Below are positions 18,549 through 27,231 of a stretch of 64,000 nucleotides of DNA, one piece after another. The stretch is taken from the NCBI GenBank assembly GCA_013141015.1, contig JABFRT010000007.1, positions 72,992-136,991 on the forward strand, in the 5' to 3' direction. Source of the stretch: Hyphomicrobium sp. GTDB taxonomy: Bacteria; Pseudomonadota; Alphaproteobacteria; Rhizobiales; Hyphomicrobiaceae. Both the position numbers and the translations under genes were made by a program. The notes beneath the pieces were generated by a model. The model did not search any database, had not been told where the DNA came from, and worked only from the letters and a program-made list of their open reading frames with translations. The stretch's first letter is position 1; each line of letters starts with the position of its first letter.

Positions 18549-19604
18549 TTAAGCGGCACCTGTCTCGCCGCCGTCTTCGTCAAAAATCGGCAACTCTGGC
18601 GCCGCCGCCCGCGCCGGACCTGGCACGCCCAGATGCCGGTAGGCTTTGAGCGTCAACACCCGCCCGCGCGGTGTCCGGCTGATAAACCCTTGCTGCAGCA
18701 AATACGGCTCGACGATTTCTTCGAGTGCGTCGCGCGGTTCAGAAAGTGCTGCCGCCATCGTCTCAATGCCGACCGGCCCGCCGTCGTAGTTGCGCAGAAT
18801 GCAGCCCAAATAGCGATGATCGAGCGCGTCCAAGCCTTCGGCATCGACCTCCAGCATGCGCAGCGCTTTGTCAGCGACCGCCGCATTGATAATGCTCGCG
18901 CCATCCACCGCCGCGAAGTCGCGCACGCGGCGCAGCAAGCGGCCTGCAATGCGCGGCGTGCCGCGAGAGCGTTTGGCAATCTCGCGCGACCCATCGGCCG
19001 ACATCGCCGCGCCCAGCACCCGCGCACCGCGCGAGACAACCAGTTCCAATTCTTCGGTCGTATAAAAATTCAGCCGCACCGGAATGCCGAACCGGTCGCG
19101 CAGTGGATTGGTCAGAAGCCCGGCCCGCGTCGTCGCACCGACGAGGGTAAACTTCGGCAGATCGATGCGCACCGAACGCGCCGCCGGCCCCTCGCCGATC
19201 ATCAAATCAAGTTGGAAATCTTCCATCGCCGGATAAAGGATTTCTTCAACCGCCGGGCTCAAGCGATGAATTTCGTCGATGAACAGTACGTCGCGGTCTT
19301 CAAGGTTGGTCAGCAGCGCCGCGAGATCGCCGGCCTTTGAAATCACAGGCCCCGAGGTTGCCCGGAACCCAACGCCCAGCTCCTTGGCCATGATTTGCGA
19401 CAGCGTGGTTTTGCCAAGTCCGGGCGGGCCCGCAAACAGCACATGATCGAGCGCATCGCCGCGCGCTTTTGCGGCCTGGATGAACACCCGCAGATTTGCG
19501 CGCGCCTGCTCCTGCCCGATGAACTCATCAAGCGACTGTGGGCGTATGGTCGCCTCGAAGGCATCCGCTTCCTTGCGGGCACTGGTGACAAGTCTGTCGG
19601 TCAT
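18549..19604 (-). CDS. ruvB: Holliday junction branch-migration helicase RuvB
   Basis: RuvB is the AAA+ motor that drives branch migration with RuvA. The 351-aa product has [15 protein letters not shown], Walker [11 protein letters not shown] near 59-68, DEIHRLSP (Walker B region), the RuvB sensor [18 protein letters not shown], and a C-terminal winged helix ending near [13 protein letters not shown]. It is separated from ruvC-ruvA by about 2 kb containing a PilZ gene, two membrane proteins and a YaiI gene on the same strand. Confidence 0.98.
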   Translation of the reverse strand: MTDRLVTSARKEADAFEATIRPQSLDEFIGQEQARANLRVFIQAAKARGDALDHVLFAGPPGLGKTTLSQIMAKELGVGFRATSGPVISKAGDLAALLTNLEDRDVLFIDEIHRLSPAVEEILYPAMEDFQLDLMIGEGPAARSVRIDLPKFTLVGATTRAGLLTNPLRDRFGIPVRLNFYTTEELELVVSRGARVLGAAMSADGSREIAKRSRGTPRIAGRLLRRVRDFAAVDGASIINAAVADKALRMLEVDAEGLDALDHRYLGCILRNYDGGPVGIETMAAALSEPRDALEEIVEPYLLQQGFISRTPRGRVLTLKAYRHLGVPGPARAAAPELPIFDEDGGETGAA

Positions 19605-19647
19605 GATTTGTTCGTGACCCTATTCGCGCACGAGGTCAAGCGGGCAC

Positions 19648-19676
19648 AAAAAAACCCCGCAAATCCGCAGGGTTTC
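19648..19676 (-). terminator. Terminator after the PilZ gene
   Basis: On the minus strand aaaccctgcggatttgcggggttt forms a stem and is followed by a T-run. It lies about 60 bp downstream of the PilZ stop, before ruvB. Confidence 0.7.
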
Positions 19677-19736
19677 CAGTCTACAAAAAATACCACAACC
19701 AGCGTCACGCTGCAACGAAGATCAGCGTTAACCGGC

Positions 19737-20108
19737 TTAACGGATCACTTTGGTCATCGGCTTTGGAGCGGCAGTGAACTTGACGCCAAGTTCGGTTTCC
19801 GAGCGGCGCACAATTTTGCAATCGTACATCACGCGGTCCATGCGGATGACCAAACGGATGCGCTCCATCTGGCTGGCATCGGATTTGAACGGATTGTCCC
19901 AGCCGGTGCGCAACTCAAGCTTTGCTCCGGTGGTCGACATATCCTTGATCAGGCACGGCACGGACGTCACGGTGCCGTCGAAATAGATCTGCGCCGGGAT
20001 AGCGCTTGGGCGGCGCGGCGCGAAACGGTTCTCGCCATTGGCTTTTTGCGCGGCAAAGGTTTCCGCGGATTTCACGGTTCCCGTACGACGGCCAAATCCA
20101 CCTTCCAT
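19737..20108 (-). CDS. PilZ-domain protein
   Basis: A 123-aa cytoplasmic protein. FAPRRPSAIPAQIYFDG (about residues 29-45) and IKDMSTTGAKLEL (about 55-67) give the RxxxR and D/NxSxxG elements that bind cyclic di-GMP in PilZ domains; the spacing fits, though the RxxxR form is not exact. PilZ proteins change partner or self behaviour in response to c-di-GMP. It is single-domain, so the partner is unknown. The start is ATG 20108, followed by its own terminator. Confidence 0.8.
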   Translation of the reverse strand: MEGGFGRRTGTVKSAETFAAQKANGENRFAPRRPSAIPAQIYFDGTVTSVPCLIKDMSTTGAKLELRTGWDNPFKSDASQMERIRLVIRMDRVMYDCKIVRRSETELGVKFTAAPKPMTKVIR

Positions 20109-20167
20109 AGCTCAGACTTTCCTTGACGCTGCAAGACACATAGACCCGCAGTCTGCCCTAGCGACCG

Positions 20168-20659
20168 TTAATGTCGCGCTAATGAAGTCTGCGCCGCGTC
20201 CCGCAGCAGTCCGGTTTTACCGATCAGCCACCGGCAAATTAGCGCTGACAGCAGCGCGAACGGCAGCAGGAATACCGCCATCCCGGGAGTGAGAGCATCT
20301 TCAGACTTTATCAAGACTGCAAGACCGGCCCCACCCACGATTGCACCGGCTGCGCCCGCAAGCGCACTGGCGCCATAGCCAAATGTGCCATCGCGCGCGG
20401 TGAGCCAGCCGAGCAGCAACGCCGACAGCAGCGCCGGAACGCCGCCAAAAACATATCCGTACAGTAGAACGAACAGCAGCACGCCACCCATGTCAGCGAG
20501 CGTTGACAAGCTAAACGCCGCGCTCGTCGCGCTCATCGCCAAGCGCACAGCAGGGATGGCCATGAACACGAGTGTGCCGGTCAGTGGCCCAATCAGCGCG
20601 ATAAACAGAGCAACTTTCAAGCCGCGTCCCTTGAACGGCAACCGGGCATTGTCCGTCAT
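20168..20659 (-). CDS. Small integral membrane protein, unknown function
   Basis: A 163-aa protein with about four hydrophobic segments (LKVALFIALIGPLTGTLVF, MGGVLLFVLLYGYVFGG, ALAGAAGAIVGGAGLAVLI, GMAVFLLPFALLSALICRW). No recognisable domain. The ATG overlaps the stop of the membrane-protein gene upstream (ATGA), so the two are probably made together and may form one complex. Confidence 0.75.
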   Translation of the reverse strand: MTDNARLPFKGRGLKVALFIALIGPLTGTLVFMAIPAVRLAMSATSAAFSLSTLADMGGVLLFVLLYGYVFGGVPALLSALLLGWLTARDGTFGYGASALAGAAGAIVGGAGLAVLIKSEDALTPGMAVFLLPFALLSALICRWLIGKTGLLRDAAQTSLARH

Positions 20660-21069
20660 GGCAATATAATTTTTCCCCCGATCAAAACCCAGCGCATGGC
20701 AATCGCGATCAGACCAGCTGCGAACGCCAGCACCGGCATCAACGGTCCGCCGTTGAACGGCATCAGCATCGCACTCGCGCCAAACGCGATCACACCTGCC
20801 ACCGCCGCGTTCAGCCAGCTATACGTGCCCGATTGCAGAACGTAGGGGAGAAGCGCCAGCGCTGTGATCAGCGCCGGAATGATGGCCCAGGCGAACGCAA
20901 CAACCGCCACGTCGCCGAGCGGCGCCTCAGGCCCCGCAATCAACGGAGCGCCAAATTGCAAGCCGGTGATCCGCACCGCGACCGCGACGAGCCCTGCCAA
21001 AAACGGTGCCGCCAGCGACGTGATCAGCACGCTCCAAACCGCCCGCACCTTGTTTGAGATTTTGGCCAT
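20656..21069 (-). CDS. Small integral membrane protein, unknown function
   Basis: A 137-aa product from ATG 21069 (MAKISNKVRAVW), chosen because AAGGAA lies about 6 bases upstream; the frame is open to 21099. It has four predicted TM helices (LITSLAAPFLAGLVAVAV, VAVVAFAWAIIPALITALALL, AAVAGVIAFGASAML, VLAFAAGLIAIAM). It is coupled by ATGA overlap to the next membrane gene. Function unknown. Confidence 0.75.
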   Translation of the reverse strand: MAKISNKVRAVWSVLITSLAAPFLAGLVAVAVRITGLQFGAPLIAGPEAPLGDVAVVAFAWAIIPALITALALLPYVLQSGTYSWLNAAVAGVIAFGASAMLMPFNGGPLMPVLAFAAGLIAIAMRWVLIGGKIILP

Positions 21070-21131
21070 GCGCATTTCCTTGACTGATGATTGCGGCAAT
21101 TCATCAGACCTGAACTTGCCCCACCATGTCT

Positions 21132-21222
21132 GTCATCCCGGGCCTTGTGCCCGGGATCCATTGAACTACTTGCCCCGGCACTTGTAGCCCGATGGATCCC
21201 GGCAATAAATGCCGGGATGACA
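21132..21222. repeat. Palindromic repeat family A, copy 2
   Basis: Starts gtcatcccgggccttgtgcc and ends aaatgccgggatgac, with inner ggatcca and atggatcc. It lies just upstream of the membrane-protein pair and just downstream of the YaiI gene. Confidence 0.8.
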
Positions 21223-21247
21223 ATTGATACTTGTCAGCAGTCCACCA

Positions 21248-21697
21248 TCACCCGCTCCGCTTAATCGCATGCACGGCATGTTCCATGGCTTCCAGAAAGC
21301 GCGAGCGGTCTTGTTTTGTGAAAGCCGCGTTGAAGCCGCGGCTCTCGCCGGTTTCGCGCAAGTGTTGGGAAAGTTCGCGCATCGCCAGCGCCATACCAAT
21401 CGACGCATCCGTAAACGGCTTACCCGTGTTGCCAATGGCCCGCGCGCCAGCTTTCAAGCAGCGCGACGCGAGCGGAATATCCTGCGTCACGCAAATGTCT
21501 TTTGGTCCGATGCGCTCAGCGATCCAGTTGTCCGCCGCGTCCGGCCCTTCCTGGACCACGACGCGCGAGACCAGCGCGCTTTCCGGCAGCCGCATCCAGG
21601 AATTCGACACGAACGTAATTGGGATACCGTGCCGCTCAGCAACCTTCAGCGCTTCGTCCTTCACAGGGCAGGCATCGGCATCGATGTAGATGTGCAC
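21248..21697 (-). CDS. YaiI/YqxD family protein (UPF0178)
   Basis: A 149-aa cytoplasmic protein starting MHIYIDADACPVKDEALKVA, the hallmark of the YaiI/YqxD family, with VTQDIPLASRCL and GKPFTDASIGMALAMREL as further conserved blocks. The family has a PIN/NYN-like fold with conserved Asp residues, suggesting a metal-dependent nuclease, but no activity is established to my knowledge. It starts 20 bp after the ruvA stop and may be read through from ruvCA. Confidence 0.92.
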   Translation of the reverse strand: MHIYIDADACPVKDEALKVAERHGIPITFVSNSWMRLPESALVSRVVVQEGPDAADNWIAERIGPKDICVTQDIPLASRCLKAGARAIGNTGKPFTDASIGMALAMRELSQHLRETGESRGFNAAFTKQDRSRFLEAMEHAVHAIKRSG

Positions 21698-21716
21698 GCC
21701 AACGCTCCTGCGTCTG

Positions 21717-22340
21717 CTACCGCGCCAGTTCCTTCAAGCCCCGCCGGATCAGTTTGGCGGTGTCGGCGTCGGAGCCCAATTCCTTCATCGCAACCGCTAC
21801 CGCGCCCGACGCTTGGCTCGGGTTGTATCCCAAATTGGTCAGCGCTGAAATCGCCTCCGCCGCCGCATGACCGTGAATAGGTCCAGACGGCGCGCCGCCC
21901 GGCCCGGACGCCACCGGCACATGCAGGCCCGCAACCGACAACGCGGGCGCCTTGTCTTTCAACTCAAGCACCATGCGCTGCGCCAGCTTTTTGCCGACGC
22001 CCGGCGTTTCTTCAAGCGCTGCTGAATTGCCAAGTGCAATCGCGTTGGCCAGATCCTGCGGCGCCATGACGCCAAGCACCGCGAGCGCGACCTTCGAGCC
22101 GACGCCCTGAATGGTTTGAAGCGTGCGGAACCAGCTGCGCTCCAATTCGCTCTGGAAGCCGAACAAGCGGATCGCGTCTTCGCGCACATGCGTGTCGATG
22201 GTCAGCGAAACTTCGTCGCCCACCTTCAAATTGCGCAGCGTCCGGCTCGACGCCTGCACCTCGTAGCCGACGCCGCCGACGTCGATTATCAGAAAGCTCT
22301 CGCCGATCGCGTCGACCTTGCCGCGCAGTTTACCGATCAT
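21717..22340 (-). CDS. ruvA: Holliday junction DNA-binding protein RuvA
   Basis: RuvA binds four-way junctions and loads RuvB. The 207-aa product starts [10 protein letters not shown] and has the OB domain, the two helix-hairpin-helix motifs ([30 protein letters not shown]) and the RuvB-binding C-terminal three-helix domain ([19 protein letters not shown]). The ATG overlaps the ruvC stop. Confidence 0.97.
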   Translation of the reverse strand: MIGKLRGKVDAIGESFLIIDVGGVGYEVQASSRTLRNLKVGDEVSLTIDTHVREDAIRLFGFQSELERSWFRTLQTIQGVGSKVALAVLGVMAPQDLANAIALGNSAALEETPGVGKKLAQRMVLELKDKAPALSVAGLHVPVASGPGGAPSGPIHGHAAAEAISALTNLGYNPSQASGAVAVAMKELGSDADTAKLIRRGLKELAR

Positions 22341-22864
22341 AATCTGGCAACCTTCAACTGGTGCGCCGCCAGCATCGCATTGCTTGCGCGGTGGTTGGCA
22401 TGCGTGATTGCAATCGCCAAGGCGTCGGCTTCGTCGGCGCTGCCGAACGTCGCTTTGGGCATCAGGAATTTGACCATTGCCTGGATCTGAATCTTGTCTG
22501 CGTGTCCCGACCCGACCACCGATTTCTTGATCAGGTTCGGCGTGTATTCAGCCACCTTCAAGCCGCACATGGCAGGCGCCAGCAACACCGTGCCGCGGGC
22601 TTGCCCAAGCTTCAAAGTCGAGCGCGGGTTTTCGTTGACGAAGGTTTCTTCAACCGCCGCCTCGCGCGGTTTGAACGACGCGATGACACCCGACACGCCC
22701 TCATAAAGGGCGCGCAGCCGGTAAGCTAAATCGTCATCCGTTGCCGGTGTAATGACGCCCGACGCCACGTAAATCAGGCGCACGCCATCGCTGTCGACCA
22801 CACCCCAGCCGGTGCGGCGCAGACCTGGGTCAAGTCCGATGATCCGAATCGTTCGCTCTTGCAT
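22337..22864 (-). CDS. ruvC: Crossover junction endodeoxyribonuclease RuvC
   Basis: RuvC resolves Holliday junctions by paired nicks. The 175-aa product has [16 protein letters not shown] (catalytic Asp), [22 protein letters not shown] (catalytic Glu) and the C-terminal [14 protein letters not shown] (acidic pair), matching the four-carboxylate RNase H-fold site. It is the first gene of the ruvCA unit. Confidence 0.97.
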   Translation of the reverse strand: MQERTIRIIGLDPGLRRTGWGVVDSDGVRLIYVASGVITPATDDDLAYRLRALYEGVSGVIASFKPREAAVEETFVNENPRSTLKLGQARGTVLLAPAMCGLKVAEYTPNLIKKSVVGSGHADKIQIQAMVKFLMPKATFGSADEADALAIAITHANHRASNAMLAAHQLKVARL

Positions 22865-22932
22865 CGAAAAATGCTACCACAGCCGCAGGCAGGATGGGCA
22901 GTAACGCCCGGCGGCCCGGGGGGAGAATAATC

Positions 22933-23286
22933 ATGGGCGGAATTTCGATACTTCATCCGGCTTGGCTGGCGCTTGGGATTGTCATGATCGCGGCTGGCAT
23001 CTGGCTGATCCGCTGGGCCAACCGCAACAACATGGCATCGGCAATAGCGGGCGCAACGGCGGACGCGGCGTTCAAGGCGGTACGGCACGGGGCCGCACCC
23101 GAAGTGCCAGCCGGCATCAAAGCCCGGCTCGACGAGGTGCGCGCGGAGCAGTCCACAACCGGCAAAGCCAAAAAGATCGCCGGCTACGGCATTCGCCATG
23201 CCATGTCGCAGCTGTTTGGCGTGATCGGTTTTTTCGCGCTGATCATCGGCTTGATGCTGGTGGTGCTCGGCCTGTTTTACCCCTGA
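22933..23286 (+). CDS. Small two-TM membrane protein, unknown
   Basis: A 117-aa product from ATG 22933, preceded by GGGGGGAG at about 8 bases. TM helix near residues 8-27 (PAWLALGIVMIAAGIWLI), an Ala-rich soluble middle with charged residues (PEVPAGIKARLDEVRAEQS), and a second TM at the end (VIGFFALIIGLMLVVLGLF). No family recognised. It is divergent from ruvC. Confidence 0.65.
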   Translation: MGGISILHPAWLALGIVMIAAGIWLIRWANRNNMASAIAGATADAAFKAVRHGAAPEVPAGIKARLDEVRAEQSTTGKAKKIAGYGIRHAMSQLFGVIGFFALIIGLMLVVLGLFYP

Positions 23287-23313
23287 CCGGGTGGCCGCGA
23301 AGACTGGTCAGTG

Positions 23314-23520
23314 TTAGCCGCCTAACACCGGCGTGCGGTGGCGGAAGTATTCAAACGTCGGCGCAAGGCTTTCCATTTCGACGGTCGCCGTTGGAGCAGC
23401 CATCGCCGATTGCGAGGCCGCCCGCCGCATCTGCGTCTGCACGTCAATGAACTCAGCCCAATAAATGCGCCGCAAATTGCGCGTGTAGCTGTCGAACATG
23501 GGAGAGCCGTGGGTCGCCAT
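23314..23520 (-). CDS. Short hypothetical protein
   Basis: A 68-aa product from ATG 23520 (MATHGSPMFDSYTRNLRRIYWAEF); a GTG at 23577 would add 19 residues. AGAGG lies about 11 bases upstream of the ATG. It has no signal peptide or TM and no known motif. Convergent with the membrane protein at 22933. Confidence 0.45.
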   Translation of the reverse strand: MATHGSPMFDSYTRNLRRIYWAEFIDVQTQMRRAASQSAMAAPTATVEMESLAPTFEYFRHRTPVLGG

Positions 23521-23690
23521 CTGCCGGTAAACCTCTGGGAGAGATCGTACCGCCGAGCGTAGCGAAGCTGCGTTCACAGATTGCCTGAATCGCGGAAAAA
23601 CTTTGAAACACTGCGTTAGTGATGCGTTAACCTGAGCAATCCAGCGCGCGAAGCCGAACAGGCGCCGCCTACCCTCAAGTCAAACTCAAC

Positions 23691-23939
23691 TCAGCCTGCC
23701 GCACGGCCACGGTGATAGGCAAAGGCCGCTGACAAATTGGCATTTTGCGGCTTAGCTTCGTCAACCAGAGAGGCGCGAAACGTTGAGCGTTGCACGGCTT
23801 TTTCCTGGGCAATTTCCGCTTCCACAGCCAGCACATGGCGCAGGTTTTCCGCAAACCGCATAAACCCAGCTGATCCTGCACCTGCCACAACACGCCTCGC
23901 GTCTTCGCCGGATGATCCCGGCCGTCCTATCAACTGCAA
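23691..23939 (-). CDS. Short hypothetical protein
   Basis: Up to 82 aa from a TTG start, or 56 aa from ATG 23861 (MRFAENLRHVLAVEAEIAQEKAVQRS). It looks like an amphipathic helical protein. Codon composition matches neighbours, but start and reality are uncertain. Confidence 0.4.
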   Translation of the reverse strand: MQLIGRPGSSGEDARRVVAGAGSAGFMRFAENLRHVLAVEAEIAQEKAVQRSTFRASLVDEAKPQNANLSAAFAYHRGRAAG

Positions 23940-24035
23940 TTCAAGACGAAAGTTGCGTCCTCACCATGACGCAGGCGCTGGTTATCTGGTTGCGTGGTAA
24001 AACGCGGGTTAATCCGGCAGATCAACTTGCGATGA

Positions 24036-24785
24036 TTACGCCGCGGTCAGCTTCTTCATGACCTCTTCGGAAACTTCGAAGTTGGCATAGACGTTTTGCA
24101 CGTCTTCGTCGTCATCGAGCGCCGCAATCATTTTCATGATTGTCTGAGCGGTCTCTTCGTCAACCTGGGTCGAGATGTTCGGCTTCCAGATAGCTTTGAC
24201 GCTTTGCGGCTCGCCGAGCTTTTTTTCCAGCGTGGCGGCGACCGTACCCAGACTTTCAAACGCGCAAACGATGGTGAACGCATGCTCATCCGAGACGACG
24301 TCGTCGGCGCCGGCTTCGATCGCCGCTTCAAACATCGTGTCGGGCGTGCCCTTGTCGGCCTTGTAGACGATTTCGCCGACGTGGCTGAACATGTGGCTAA
24401 CCGATCCTGTCGAGCCGAGATTGCCATCATACTTCGTGAACACTGCGCGCACATTGCCCCCGGTGCGGTTGCGGTTGTCGGTCAAGGCTTCGGCGATAAT
24501 CGCAATGCCGCCCGGCCCATAGCCTTCATAGCGGACAGAGTCATAGTTGGCGGTGTCGTTGCCGGCGGCCTTCTTGATCGCCCGCTCGATGTTATCCTTC
24601 GGCATGTTTTCAGCGCGGGCTTCCTGGATCGCAAGGCGCAGGCGCGCATTCATGGCCGGATCGGGCAGGCCCATTTTGGCGGCAACGGTGATTTCGCGGC
24701 TGAACTTCGCGAACGCCTTGGCGCGGGCCGCATCCGCCCGGCCCTTCTTGTGCATGATGTTCTTAAAAGCTGAATGGCCGGCCAT
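24036..24785 (-). CDS. yebC: YebC/PmpR family transcription/translation factor
   Basis: A 249-aa product from ATG 24785 ([20 protein letters not shown]), the universal YebC start; the frame is open to 24908, but the extra part is not YebC-like. Other conserved blocks are [35 protein letters not shown] and the acidic [18 protein letters not shown] end. Family members act as DNA-binding regulators or as ribosome-associated factors relieving proline stalls. yebC near ruvC is a common bacterial association. Confidence 0.96.
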   Translation of the reverse strand: MAGHSAFKNIMHKKGRADAARAKAFAKFSREITVAAKMGLPDPAMNARLRLAIQEARAENMPKDNIERAIKKAAGNDTANYDSVRYEGYGPGGIAIIAEALTDNRNRTGGNVRAVFTKYDGNLGSTGSVSHMFSHVGEIVYKADKGTPDTMFEAAIEAGADDVVSDEHAFTIVCAFESLGTVAATLEKKLGEPQSVKAIWKPNISTQVDEETAQTIMKMIAALDDDEDVQNVYANFEVSEEVMKKLTAA

Positions 24786-24899
24786 AGGTGCGTGTCCGAT
24801 ATTGCGAGTTGGAATCCGAAGTCCGTCTTTTGCAAGCGCTCGCGGGGTTAGGTCAAGGACCGAGTAACGCCAAATTGCGGAATGCTTGCCTCTTGCTAC

Positions 24900-24918
24900 G
24901 TACGGCAATTTACCGTAC
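24900..24918. promoter_or_regulatory. Palindromic operator upstream of DUF1778/GNAT module
   Basis: gtacgg-caattta-ccgtac is a perfect 6-bp inverted repeat 43 bp upstream of the antitoxin ATG. Ribbon-helix-helix antitoxins of this type bind palindromes over their own promoter, so this is the likely autoregulatory site. Confidence 0.55.
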
Positions 24919-24960
24919 AGTTTAACTGCAACAATTTTCCTCCCAGCAGGACACCGTAAA

Positions 24961-25230
24961 ATGCCTCGCAGCGCCAGGCTCGAAACGCGCCTCGCCCCAG
25001 ACGCGCATGCGCTTTTAAAGCGCGCCGCCGAAATTCAGGGCCGGTCGGTTAGCGACTTCGTCGTCACCGCCGCACAGGAAGCCGCGCGCAAGGTGATCGC
25101 CGACGTTGAGGTGATTCAGTTGTCGCGCGCAGCTCAGGAACGCTTTGCGGATATGCTGCTCTCGCCGCCACCGGCCGCACCTGCATTACGCAAAGCCTTC
25201 AAACGCCGCCGCCAGCTGTTGAGAGATTAG
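24961..25230 (+). CDS. DUF1778 ribbon-helix-helix antitoxin (TacA-like)
   Basis: An 89-aa product from ATG 24961. [37 protein letters not shown] (residues 5-41) is the DUF1778 RHH DNA-binding domain. The C-terminal part ([22 protein letters not shown]) has the proline-containing toxin-wrapping segment typical of TacA. The stop abuts the GTG of the GNAT toxin without a gap. It should neutralise the acetyltransferase and repress the operon through the upstream palindrome. Confidence 0.9.
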   Translation: MPRSARLETRLAPDAHALLKRAAEIQGRSVSDFVVTAAQEAARKVIADVEVIQLSRAAQERFADMLLSPPPAAPALRKAFKRRRQLLRD

Positions 25231-25734
25231 GTGTCGGCCGCCTTCCGCATTGAAGCTTTGAGCGCCAGCCACAATCGTGCTGTGTTCGATTGCGGCGTTG
25301 ACGCCTTGGACCGCTACTTCAAAGAGCAAGCCGCACAGGATGTGCGGCGCCGGATCGCAACATGCTTTGCGGCCGTCGAGATTGCGACCGGCACTATCGC
25401 CGGATATTACACACTCGCGGCAACCGGCGTTGCACTCGACAGCCTTGCGCCCGTGCTGGCCAAAAAACTGCCGCGCTATCCGGTCGTGCCTTCGGCCTTG
25501 ATTGGACGGCTCGCAATCACATCGACAGCTCAGCGGCAAGGACTTGGCGCGGCACTCCTGGCCGATGCCATCGCGCGCATCATCGCCAGCGATATCGGAA
25601 TATTCGCGATCTTAGTGGATGCCAAGAATGAACAAGCCAAAACGTTCTACAAGCATCACGGCTTTGAAGCGTTGCCCGAGCACCCGATGCGTCTTTGTTT
25701 GCCAGCCGCGACGGCGATGAAGTTTATAAAATAA
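25231..25734 (+). CDS. GNAT-family toxin (TacT-like tRNA acetyltransferase)
   Basis: A 167-aa product from GTG 25231. Its N-terminus resembles TacT/AtaT toxins (FDCGVDALDRYFKEQA.QD), and LIGRLAITSTAQRQGLGAALLADAI is the acetyl-CoA-binding motif A (Q/R-x-x-G-x-G). DAKNEQAKTFYKHHGFEAL is motif B with the catalytic Tyr region (FYKHHGF). Characterised relatives acetylate the amino group of aminoacyl-tRNA and stop translation. The pair lies between yebC and a phosphodiesterase gene, a typical accessory insertion. Confidence 0.9.
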   Translation: MSAAFRIEALSASHNRAVFDCGVDALDRYFKEQAAQDVRRRIATCFAAVEIATGTIAGYYTLAATGVALDSLAPVLAKKLPRYPVVPSALIGRLAITSTAQRQGLGAALLADAIARIIASDIGIFAILVDAKNEQAKTFYKHHGFEALPEHPMRLCLPAATAMKFIK

Positions 25735-25771
25735 TCGGCTTTGGCGATAGAACGGCGGTTACGACGGCCCT

Positions 25772-26599
25772 TTATGCTTCCAACCAAAACGCCGGAAGAG
25801 CCGGCTCCAAATGCGGCCCCTGCCGGAAAGCGGCGCACTTGGTGGCGAGCCCGGTCTTGTCGTCAATTTCAAGCGCGAAGCCGGACAGCGTGCCGGGCCC
25901 GGTCGCCGGTTCGAACCGCCCGCGCGGTATCTTGGTCAGAAAGCGCGTGATCGGCTCGTCGGTGTCCATGCCGAGTACGGAATTGTAATCGCCGCACATA
26001 CCAGCATCTGACATGTACGCGGTGCCGCCCGCCAGCACGCGGTGGTCGCTGGTTGGCGTGTGCGTGTGCGTGCCGACGACGCCCGATACGCGGCCATCGA
26101 GGAAGTGGCCGAGGGCCTGCTTTTCACTGGTGGCCTCGGCATGGAAATCGACGAAGATCACATCGGCGCCGGACTTCAATCCGCATGGCGTGATCGCGTT
26201 ATCGATCGCGCGGAATGGGCAATCGAGTTCGGTCATGAAAACGCGGCCCATCGCGTTGATGACCAGCACGTCGGCACCGTTCCGGGCTTTGAGCATCGTC
26301 GCGCCCTTGCCCGGCGTGCCCTTGGGATAATTTAACGGACGGATTAGCCGGTCATGCCGGTCGATGTAGACCAGCGTGTCCTTTTGATCGAAGGCGTGGT
26401 TGCCAAGTGTCACGCAATCGGCACCCGCGTCGATCAGCTCGTTCTGGATAGCTTCGGTGATACCAAACCCGCCGGCTGCGTTTTCGCCGTTGATCACAAC
26501 AAAATCGAGCGCGTACTTGGCAATCAGTCCCGGCAATTGCTCGCAAACGGCGGTGCGGCCCGGGCGGCCGACGATATCGCCGAGAAATAGAAATCGCAT
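25772..26599 (-). CDS. YmdB-family metallophosphoesterase (cyclic nucleotide phosphodiesterase type)
   Basis: A 275-aa cytoplasmic protein. MRFLFLGDIVGRPGR (metal Asp), VINGENAAGGFGIT (Asn/Glu), CVTLGNHAFDQ, VDFHAEATSEKQAL and VVGTHTHTPTSDHRVL are the successive motifs of the TIGR00282/YmdB family, which in Bacillus hydrolyses 2',3'-cAMP. It is transcribed 28 bp after the cyclo-ligase gene and is likely in one operon with it. No export signal. Confidence 0.93.
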   Translation of the reverse strand: MRFLFLGDIVGRPGRTAVCEQLPGLIAKYALDFVVINGENAAGGFGITEAIQNELIDAGADCVTLGNHAFDQKDTLVYIDRHDRLIRPLNYPKGTPGKGATMLKARNGADVLVINAMGRVFMTELDCPFRAIDNAITPCGLKSGADVIFVDFHAEATSEKQALGHFLDGRVSGVVGTHTHTPTSDHRVLAGGTAYMSDAGMCGDYNSVLGMDTDEPITRFLTKIPRGRFEPATGPGTLSGFALEIDDKTGLATKCAAFRQGPHLEPALPAFWLEA

Positions 26600-26627
26600 T
26601 CAAACGTCTTTCTAGAACCCGGCGGGT

Positions 26628-27203
26628 TCAATGGTGTTGGCAGCGTATGGGGCCAGACGGCGTCAGCACCCATTCCAGCGGCTGGTCATAGGCCTCAACC
26701 GGCACCGCGTCGACCCTTTGTTCGTCGTAAGCGACGCCGACCGCAATGACCGGCTTTTTGGCGCGCAAACGGGCGAGCGTGCGGTCATAAAATCCGCCGC
26801 CGTAGCCGAGCCGGTGGCCGCGTGCGTCAAACGCCAGCAGCGGCACCAGCACAATGTCAGGATCAACTTCGGGTTTATCAGCCACCGGCTCGGCAATGCC
26901 CCAGGCTGCTGCCTCCATCACGTCGCCGGGCGTCCAGGCGCGCATCAACAGCGCTTTCCCCTTGCCAACCATCACCGGCAGCGCCAGGCGAAAGCCTTCT
27001 TCGTGCAGCCACAGCATCAGATCGGCAGGATTGATCTCGTCGCGGATCGCCGCAAAGCCCGAGACGATTTTTCCGGCGGGCACGCGCAGAAAATCAAGGC
27101 CATGCGCCGCGAGACGCCGGCTGGCATCACTGCCGTGCAGCGCAAACGCTGCCGCGCGTGCTGCCATGGCCTGTTCCCGCAACGCCTTTTTCAATTCCGG
27201 CAT
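26628..27203 (-). CDS. 5-formyltetrahydrofolate cyclo-ligase (canonical copy)
   Basis: Converts 5-formyl-THF to 5,10-methenyl-THF with ATP. The 191-aa product from ATG 27203 (MPELKKALREQAMAARAA) has the nucleotide-binding block LGYGGGFYDRTLARLR and the C-terminal YDQPLEWVLTPSGPIRC. The frame is open to 27254, overlapping the paralogue upstream; the shorter start matches family length. It lies downstream of 6S RNA and its paralogue: the zapA-ssrS-cyclo-ligase neighbourhood known from many proteobacteria. Confidence 0.92.
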   Translation of the reverse strand: MPELKKALREQAMAARAAAFALHGSDASRRLAAHGLDFLRVPAGKIVSGFAAIRDEINPADLMLWLHEEGFRLALPVMVGKGKALLMRAWTPGDVMEAAAWGIAEPVADKPEVDPDIVLVPLLAFDARGHRLGYGGGFYDRTLARLRAKKPVIAVGVAYDEQRVDAVPVEAYDQPLEWVLTPSGPIRCQHH

Positions 27204-27231
27204 CTTACCCGGCGCTCGCTGAAGGTTGAAT

